A stretch of DNA of 11,443 bases from Candidatus Staskawiczbacteria bacterium RIFOXYD1_FULL_32_13 (lineage in GTDB: Bacteria > Patescibacteriota > Minisyncoccia > Minisyncoccales > Staskawiczbacteraceae). A program made the position numbers and the translations under genes. Below are positions 6,373 to 11,443 of this stretch, piece after piece (the stretch's first letter is position 1; each line of letters starts with the position of its first letter). The notes beneath the pieces were generated by a model, which saw only the letters and a list, made by a program, of their open reading frames with translations, ran no database searches and was not told where the DNA came from. The DNA is taken from contig MHPU01000013.1 of assembly GCA_001820485.1 (NCBI GenBank), positions 1 to 11,443 on the forward strand. Direction: 5' to 3'.

Positions 6373-8094
6373 ATGAATAGTGAAACAAAAAATTGTCAGA
6401 ATTGTAAAAAAGATTTTGTCATTGAGTCTGATGATTTTGCATTTTATGAGAAAATGAAAGTTCCTGCCCCAACCTTTTGTCCTGATTGTAGACTGCAGAG
6501 AAGATTGTCCTTTAGAAATGAGAGAGCACTTTATAAGAGGTCATGTGAGTTGTGCGGAAAGGATACAATAACTATGTACGACCTCAGTGGTGGAATAAAA
6601 AATTATTGTGGTGAATGCTGGCAATCAGATAAGTGGGACCCAATGCAATACGGAAAAGAACATGATTTTTCAAAGTCATTCTTTAATCAGTTTTCTGAAT
6701 TAATTCGTAAAATTCCTCATAGAAATTTGTCTGTTAATTTTACTACTCTTATGAACAGCAATTTTACTAATATGAATCATGCACTTAAAAACTGTTATTA
6801 TCTTTTCAATTCTGACTATGATGAGAATTGTATGTATTCAGAAGAAGTCGAGCATTCAAAAGACTGTGTTGATGTGACCATGATAGAGGGCACTGAATTA
6901 GCTTATGAAAGTTTAAATTGCAATAAATGCTATCAAATTTATTATTCTGTAGATTGTGAAAATTCACATAATATTTGGTTTTCTAAAAATCTTTCAGGTT
7001 GTTCAAACTGTTTTGGGTGCATGAATTTAAGAAACCAGCAATACCATATTTTTAATGAAAAAGTTTCAAAAGAAGAATATGATAAAAAAGTTGGTGAATA
7101 TAAGTTAGATTCATATGCTAATGTTCAAAATCTTAAGAAAAAAATATCAGAATTTTGGTTGAATTTTCCACACAAATATATTCATGGGGTTAAAAATTTA
7201 AATTCTAGCGGGGATTATATTTCTAATTCAAAATATGTTGAAAAATCTTTTATCGCAACAGAATCAGAGAATTGCAAACATTGTATGTGGTTAATTTTAG
7301 GAGGGAATAAAGAGTGCTTTGACTTTACGCAGTTTGGCGAAAATGGACATTTGGTGTATGAATCTTTGATTTCAGGACAGAATATTAATAATGTTATTGG
7401 TGGTAATGTTGTGGTTGATGGCAGAAACATAAGTTATAGCATGCATTGCGTAGGTAATAATAGTAATCTTTTTGGTTGTTTTGGTTTGCGTAATAAACAA
7501 TATTGTATTTTAAACAAGCAATACACGAAAGAAGAATATGAGGCACTGGTACCAAAAATTATTGCTCATATGAATGAAATGCCTTATGTAGATAAAAAGG
7601 GGCGAATCTATAAATATGGGGAATTTTTCCCAGCAGAAATTTCTCAATTCAGCTATAATGAAACTTCTGCTCAAGAATTTTTTCCTATGAAAAAGGAGAG
7701 CGCAGAAGGTAATGGATTTTTGTGGAAAGATGTTAAAGAAAAAAATTATAAAATTACATTAAAATCTCAAGATTTACCAGACAGTATTCTTGATGTAAAA
7801 GAAGATATTACTGCACAAATTATTGAGTGTGAACACAGGGGGCAGTGTAATGAACAATGCGCTACTGCATTTAGGGTAATTTCGCAAGAACTCCAATTTT
7901 ATAAATCTCAAAATTTACCGCTGCCAAGATTGTGTCCTAATTGCAGGCATTATCAGCGCACAAAAAATCGTAATCCGGTTAAATTGTTTTTACGCAACTG
8001 TGCAAAGTGTAATAAAGAAATTGAAACCAGTTACGCGTCAGACCGCCCAGAAATAGTTTATTGTGAACAATGTTATCAGCAAGAAGTGGCATAA
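6373..8094 (+). CDS. multi-zinc-ribbon, Cys-rich repeat protein A (function unknown)
   Basis: A 573-residue protein of a type seen in CPR genomes and sometimes labelled 'caib/baif family', a name its sequence does not support. Residues 8-82 hold four Cys pairs (C8/C11, C36/C39, C58/C61, C79/C82), forming probably two zinc ribbons. Residues 492-567 hold the same module (C492/C496, C521/C524, C543/C546, C564/C567). The spacings from the last Cys of pair 1 to the first of pair 2, and so on, are 25, 19 and 18 in both copies, so the ends are an internal duplication. The centre (about 140-385) contains short Cys/Asn-rich repeats, with FGCMNLRNQQYHIFNEKVSKEEY repeated later as FGCFGLRNKQYCILNKQYTKEEY (each a divided match). 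It resembles a beta-solenoid. No signal peptide or membrane segment. An in-frame ATG at 6355 would add six residues but abuts the palindrome; I prefer 6373 because paralogue B aligns there. Role unknown; metal and perhaps nucleic-acid or protein binding. Confidence 0.85.
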   Translation: MNSETKNCQNCKKDFVIESDDFAFYEKMKVPAPTFCPDCRLQRRLSFRNERALYKRSCELCGKDTITMYDLSGGIKNYCGECWQSDKWDPMQYGKEHDFSKSFFNQFSELIRKIPHRNLSVNFTTLMNSNFTNMNHALKNCYYLFNSDYDENCMYSEEVEHSKDCVDVTMIEGTELAYESLNCNKCYQIYYSVDCENSHNIWFSKNLSGCSNCFGCMNLRNQQYHIFNEKVSKEEYDKKVGEYKLDSYANVQNLKKKISEFWLNFPHKYIHGVKNLNSSGDYISNSKYVEKSFIATESENCKHCMWLILGGNKECFDFTQFGENGHLVYESLISGQNINNVIGGNVVVDGRNISYSMHCVGNNSNLFGCFGLRNKQYCILNKQYTKEEYEALVPKIIAHMNEMPYVDKKGRIYKYGEFFPAEISQFSYNETSAQEFFPMKKESAEGNGFLWKDVKEKNYKITLKSQDLPDSILDVKEDITAQIIECEHRGQCNEQCATAFRVISQELQFYKSQNLPLPRLCPNCRHYQRTKNRNPVKLFLRNCAKCNKEIETSYASDRPEIVYCEQCYQQEVA

Positions 8095-8111
8095 ATAAAT
8101 AGTAAAAATTA

Positions 8112-8135
8112 TTAGGTTAACCGTGGTTAACATAA
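8112..8135. repeat. 24-bp imperfect palindrome, copy 3 (upstream of the NUDIX fusion gene)
   Basis: The core GTTAACCGTGGTTAAC (8116-8131) differs from that of copy 1 at one of 16 positions. The outer TTAG/ATAA bases complete the 24-bp form, with mismatches at the two central bases and at 8115/8132. It begins 17 nt after the zinc-ribbon A stop and ends 13 nt before the ATG at 8149. No U-tract follows. Confidence 0.85.
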
Positions 8136-8148
8136 GTAAAATAAAATT

Positions 8149-8928
8149 ATGGGCATTGTTGTAGAATTTAATCCTGACCTTGCTTTAAGAAATATTTCTG
8201 AATTTATGGCGGGAAAAAGAAAAAAACAGGAATGTATACCAGAGCCAATGAAAATTGGAGAGGTTTATGATTTTTTAAAAGAAGGTCAAAGATTATATTA
8301 TTTTGGCGGGGAAGAACTGCCGTTATTGGAAACAAAAGGTAATGCAAATTTATCAGAACCGCTTGCTAGTATAATTATTTTAGAAGCAACTCATTATCGA
8401 GAGGATGGGAAAGTTTTCACAAAGGGAAAATATAAAATAGTAAAAATTATTGCAGAAGGTGAAATTTATTTTAATGGAATAAATAAGGCATATAAGGGAA
8501 ATAACTTAAATATTAATTGGAAAATTATGGAAAAAGTGACTAGAATTGCGGGAATTATAATACAAGATGAAAAAATGCTTATGGTCTTGGGTAAAAAACA
8601 CCAAGAGCTTTGGACTCCAGGCGGAAAAATTGAGCCAGGAGAAACAGATGAGGTTTGTCTAAGTAGAGAGCTTAAAGAAGAAATAGGAGTAGAACTTTTG
8701 ATTTGTGAATTTTTTAAAGAATACACTAACCCAAGTTTTTATCATCCTGAAAGAACTACAATAGAACGCGTTTACATTGCTAAAGTTTCGGGACAGATAA
8801 AACCGGCTTCAGAAATAAGAGATTTTGTGTGGCTTTGCAAAGAAGATTTTGAGAACAAAAAATATCCTATGATAACCAATGACCAAGAAAAATTAATCCC
8901 AGATTTAATTAAAGCTGGCATTTGGTAA
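8149..8928 (+). CDS. NUDIX hydrolase with unrecognised N-terminal domain
   Basis: A 259-residue two-part protein. Residues about 130-259 are a NUDIX hydrolase domain with a complete box: GKIEPGE (159-165), seven residues, then RELKEEIGV (173-181), which supplies the metal-binding glutamates E174, E177 and E178. WTPGG precedes the box as usual. Such domains hydrolyse substrates of the form nucleoside diphosphate linked to X; the substrate here cannot be read from sequence. Residues 1-125 (MGIVVEFNPDLALRNISEFM ... KIGEVYDFLKEGQRLYYFGG ... KYKIVKIIAEGEIYF) match nothing I recognise. They look soluble and beta-rich and may confer specificity. A 24-bp palindrome lies 13 nt upstream of the ATG. The toxin-antitoxin pair follows 32 nt downstream, so the three genes may share a transcript. 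It is not closely similar to the broken NUDIX gene at 5616 and is not an obvious duplicate. Confidence 0.9.
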   Translation: MGIVVEFNPDLALRNISEFMAGKRKKQECIPEPMKIGEVYDFLKEGQRLYYFGGEELPLLETKGNANLSEPLASIIILEATHYREDGKVFTKGKYKIVKIIAEGEIYFNGINKAYKGNNLNINWKIMEKVTRIAGIIIQDEKMLMVLGKKHQELWTPGGKIEPGETDEVCLSRELKEEIGVELLICEFFKEYTNPSFYHPERTTIERVYIAKVSGQIKPASEIRDFVWLCKEDFENKKYPMITNDQEKLIPDLIKAGIW

Positions 8929-8940
8929 TTATAAAAAGTA

Positions 8941-8970
8941 TTGACAGCTATATATCACATATGATATACT
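8941..8970 (+). promoter_or_regulatory. strong consensus promoter at the toxin gene start
   Basis: A perfect -35 (TTGACA, 8941-8946) and a 5/6 -10 (TATACT, 8965-8970) are separated by 18 bp. This is the best sigma-70-type match in the window. It lies in the gap after the NUDIX gene, but the -10 overlaps the likely toxin ATG at 8961. A transcript starting near 8977 would therefore lack that start codon. It may drive mainly the antitoxin, or the toxin may start at the TTG at 9003. Confidence 0.6.
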
Positions 8971-9338
8971 TAAATAATGAAGAATATAAAGTAAAATTTT
9001 ATTTGAATCCTAGGAATGGCAAGAGTGATGTTAGAAGGTATATTTATGATTTAGAACAAAAAGAAAGGAACAAAGTTTTAAAATATATTGAATTCCTGAG
9101 AATAAATAATGGTATTCTTGATGAGCCTTATTCTAAACACATTAGTGGCAAAATTAGAGAATTGAGAGTAGATTTTTCTTCAAATAGGCACAGAATATTT
9201 TATTTTACTTTTTTGAATAAAAATATTATTTTACTTCTTGTGTTTTTAAAAAAGACCACCAAAACCCCAATAAACGAAATAAATAGAGCCGAACAAAACT
9301 ATAATTATGTTATAAACAACAAACAAATTTATGAATAA
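8961..9338 (+). CDS. RelE/HigB-like toxin (phage-derived Gp49-like family)
   Basis: Predicted type II toxin, an mRNA interferase of the RelE/HigB superfamily, 125 residues from the ATG at 8961. Family features are YKVKFYLNPRNGKSDVRRYI (9-28), the core strands ELRVDFSSNRHRIFYF (67-82), the hydrophobic strand IILLLVFLKKTTKTP (89-103), and a final helix EINRAEQNYNYV. The KKTxKTP end with RIFYF is characteristic of the Gp49-like (HigB) group. A TTG at 8922 would add 13 residues and overlap the NUDIX stop, but those residues do not look like family sequence. The ATG at 8961 lies inside a strong promoter's -10, so the start is uncertain. The antitoxin gene overlaps the end by 8 nt (ATGAATAA), giving the toxin-first order of HigBA systems and translational coupling. 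Confidence 0.88.
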   Translation: MIYLNNEEYKVKFYLNPRNGKSDVRRYIYDLEQKERNKVLKYIEFLRINNGILDEPYSKHISGKIRELRVDFSSNRHRIFYFTFLNKNIILLLVFLKKTTKTPINEINRAEQNYNYVINNKQIYE

Positions 9339-9648
9339 AACAAAAAAAATAATTTTGACTCAAAAAATGAGAAAAGAAATGGATTTTCAGTCTTTTCTTG
9401 ACGAGCAATTAAAAGACACCGAATCTAAAAGACAATATAATGAATATGGCAGACAATTAGAGGTTGCTTACCAGATTTTGCAAATGAGAAAAAAGAAAAA
9501 AATGTCTCAAACGGTTCTGGCAAAAAAGCTAAAAACAAAGCAGAGCAATGTGGCAAGAATGGAATCGGGTCAGCAGAATTTTACAACCGAAATGCTTGTA
9601 AAAATTGCCTCAGTTTTCGGCAGAGAACTTAAAATAGAATTTAAATAA
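9331..9648 (+). CDS. XRE-family HTH antitoxin (HigA-like)
   Basis: A 105-residue cytoplasmic partner of the upstream toxin. Residues about 43-98 form an XRE/Cro-type HTH domain: LEVAYQILQMRKKKKMSQTV, LAKKLKTKQSNVARMESGQQ, then EMLVKIASVFGRELKI. The N-terminal 40 residues (KMRKEMDFQSFLDEQLKD) are charged and helical, and likely take part in toxin binding, as in HigA-type antitoxins encoded after Gp49-like toxins. Such antitoxins usually repress their own operon; the promoter at 8941 is the obvious candidate target, though I see no clear dyad there. The start overlaps the toxin stop by 8 nt. Confidence 0.9.
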   Translation: MNKTKKIILTQKMRKEMDFQSFLDEQLKDTESKRQYNEYGRQLEVAYQILQMRKKKKMSQTVLAKKLKTKQSNVARMESGQQNFTTEMLVKIASVFGRELKIEFK

Positions 9649-9674
9649 AAATATTTAATTTCATCGTAAATAAC

Positions 9675-9702
9675 ACTCTGACATTCTCGAGAATATAAGA
9701 GT
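9675..9702. repeat. 28-bp imperfect palindrome upstream of zinc-ribbon B
   Basis: ACTCT (9675-9679) and AGAGT (9698-9702) flank the perfect 12-bp palindrome ATTCTCGAGAAT (9683-9694). Only two pairs are mismatched in the 28 bp. It begins 26 nt after the antitoxin stop and ends 22 nt before the zinc-ribbon B ATG at 9725. Its sequence is unrelated to the TTAGGTT...AACCTAA family, but it takes the same position relative to a gene. No U-tract follows directly. Confidence 0.75.
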
Positions 9703-9724
9703 ATTAAATAATAAAAAATAAAAT

Positions 9725-11416
9725 ATGAATTAAGAAACAAAAAATTGTCAAAATTGTAAAAAGGATTTTGTAATTGAGATCGATGATTTTGCGTTTTATG
9801 AAAAAATAAAAGTCCCTGCACCAACTTGGTGCCCAGAGTGTAGGCTTAAACGTAGATTAAATTGGCAGGGTTATAGAATTTTGTATAAACGCAAATGTGA
9901 TTTTACTGGAGATATGATTATTAGTACTTATAAAGCAGATTCTCCATATAAAGTGTATCATCAAGATATTTGGCATTCTGACAAGTGGGATAGCAAACAA
10001 TATGCAAAAGATATTGATTGGTCTAGGCCTTTTTTGGAACAATTTAATGAATTAATGTTTGTTATTCCACACCCTTCACTTGCTTCGGCATATTCAACAA
10101 TGACAAGAAGCGAATATTGTAGCGCTGCTTCTAATTGCAAAGATTGTTATCTTTGTTTTCGAGTTTCTGGAGCTGAAGATAGTGGATATTTAAATACTGT
10201 TGTTGATATAAAGCAATCTTTTGATTGCTCATTTTCAAATCATAGTGAATTATCATATGGTTCCACAAATGTAAATAAGTGCTATCAAGCATTTTTCTCG
10301 CAAGATTGTGCTGATTGTAGAACGATTTGGTTCTCGCGCGATTTGGTTGGTTGCTCTGATTGTTTTGGTTGTATTAATTTAAGGAACAAAAGCTATTGTG
10401 TATTTAATGAGCAATATACAAAAGAAGAGTATCAAAAAAAATTTAAAGAATTTCAGTTCAGCACTCCAGAAGAATTAGAAAATATGCAAAACCAAGTTGA
10501 AGTATTTTTCTTAACTCAACCACGTCGTTATTTCCATGGCATAAAAAATGTAAATGTTTCTGGCGAATATATATCAAATTCTAAAAATGTTAGTAATTCA
10601 TATTTATTTTCTAACGGGGAAGATTTAAAGTATTGTCAGTTTTTAAAGAGTGGACCTTCTGCAACTTCCTATGATTGGTCATTTTTTGGGGACAAGGCTG
10701 AACTAATGTATGATTGTTGCTGGTGTGGCTGGGATTCTAGAAACGTGAAATTCAGTGGATGGTGTTATGTGAATCAAGACATTGAATATTATTTTGGTTG
10801 TCATAATTCTTCAAATTTATTTGGTTGTGCTGGAGTAAGAAAAGGGGAGTATTGTATTCTAAACAAGCAATATAGTAAAGAAGAATATTTTGCAACAGTC
10901 GAAAAAATAAGAAAACAAATGAATGAGATTCCTTATAAAGATAAATTGGATCGTGTATATAAATATGGAGAAATGTTACCTGCTGAACTTTCGCCTTGGG
11001 CATATAATGAAGCAACTGTATATGAGTGGTTTCCTGTTACAAAAGAGCAAGCAGTTGTCGAGGGGTTTAACTGGAGTGATGAAGATAAGCGTGAATATAT
11101 TGATACAACAATGCAAATTCCTGAAAATATCAAAGATGTAAAAAATGATATTTTAAAGGCAATAATAAAATGTACTGATTGTGGTAAAAATTATCAAATA
11201 ATTCCTGCAGAATTTACTTTTTTGCAAAGATTTAATTTCCCAATTCCAAGGCAGTGCCCATTGTGCAGAGATCGGGCTAGAATAAAAAGTCTTAATTCAA
11301 TGGTTATTCATAAACGTAATTGTGCGAAATGTGGAAAGGGGATTGAAACCAGCTATGCACCGGATAGACCAGAGATTGTGTATTGTGAAAGCTGTTATAA
11401 CAACGAAGTGGCGTAG
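9725..11416 (+). CDS. multi-zinc-ribbon, Cys-rich repeat protein B, paralogue of A, with in-frame TAA at codon 3
   Basis: Paralogue of the protein at 6373, colinear over its whole length. The homologous start is the ATG at 9725 (context AAAATATGAAT in both genes), but codon 3 is TAA where A has AGT. After it the same frame stays open to 11416. Residues 4-52 still encode the N-terminal module, including C8/C11 and C36/C39. No ATG, GTG or TTG occurs between the stop and TTG at 9881 (residue 53), so the longest standard ORF, 9881-11416 (511 aa), loses those cysteines. The third and fourth N-terminal Cys pairs of A are not kept (CELC became CDFT, YCGECW became YHQDIW), so this end could bind one metal at most. 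The C-terminal module is intact with all four CxxC pairs at the same spacing as A (CTDC, CPLC, CAKC, CESC). The centre repeats FGCINLRNKSYCVFNEQYTK and FGCAGVRKGEYCILNKQYSK. Function unknown. It could be a recent pseudogene, a short TTG-started protein, or an assembly error. Confidence 0.75.
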
Positions 11417-11443
11417 GGAAATAATTTAAATATCAATTTAAAA

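Noticed and set aside
8922..8960. TTG start for the toxin at 8922, overlapping the NUDIX stop.
   Set aside because: The added residues MVIIKSIDSYISH do not resemble the toxin family and the region contains a consensus promoter. The ATG at 8961 is preferred.
10752..11141. Overlapping ORFs of 66-87 codons on both strands within zinc-ribbon B.
   Set aside because: They lie in other frames of a well-supported coding region and show no domain or start context.

Overview
The window reads as a low-GC (roughly 30% by eye) genome fragment from a Candidate Phyla Radiation (Patescibacteria) bacterium, probably of the Parcubacteria group. This rests on three things. AlaRS is short and of the CPR type. 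One membrane protein has a 'baseplate J-like' extracytoplasmic part that I associate with CPR genomes. Two large multi-cysteine zinc-ribbon proteins belong to a type I know only from CPR genomes. All genes are on the + strand. None has a convincing Shine-Dalgarno sequence, every intact gene stops with TAA or TAG, and the standard bacterial code reads through all of them.

Layout. (1) 1-127: a 23-bp imperfect direct repeat, possibly the end of a mobile element, then a weak promoter. (2) 128-1993: alaS, with catalytic and editing domains but no C-terminal C-Ala domain. (3) 1994-4159: a two-gene type II restriction-modification unit, a HaeIII-family endonuclease followed 5 nt later by an M.HaeIII-like cytosine-5 methyltransferase, with a perfect extended -10 in front. 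The predicted target is GGCC. (4) 4176-5612: a single-pass membrane protein with a baseplate J-like extracytoplasmic part. (5) 5616-6073: a NUDIX hydrolase gene broken by an in-frame stop and a frameshift. (6) 6074-11416: an accessory array containing a small excisionase-like HTH protein, zinc-ribbon protein A, a NUDIX fusion protein, a RelE/HigB-type toxin with its XRE antitoxin, and zinc-ribbon protein B, a paralogue of A with an in-frame TAA at codon 3.

The most unusual feature is in region 6. Three 24-bp palindromes with the same outer arms (TTAGGTT...AACCTAA) sit in three successive intergenic gaps, in front of the HTH gene, zinc-ribbon A and the NUDIX-toxin-antitoxin unit. Two have nearly the same core. 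The third has a different core that is still perfectly symmetrical, so the dyad rather than the exact sequence seems to be conserved. An unrelated 28-bp palindrome takes the same position before zinc-ribbon B. They could be operators, mRNA hairpins or cassette boundaries.

The restriction-modification pair, the toxin-antitoxin pair and the decayed genes mark this as a variable part of the genome between core genes. The zinc-ribbon proteins have no function I can assign. Each has the same four-CxxC module at its N and C ends with identical cysteine spacing, around a Cys-rich, probably beta-solenoid, centre.
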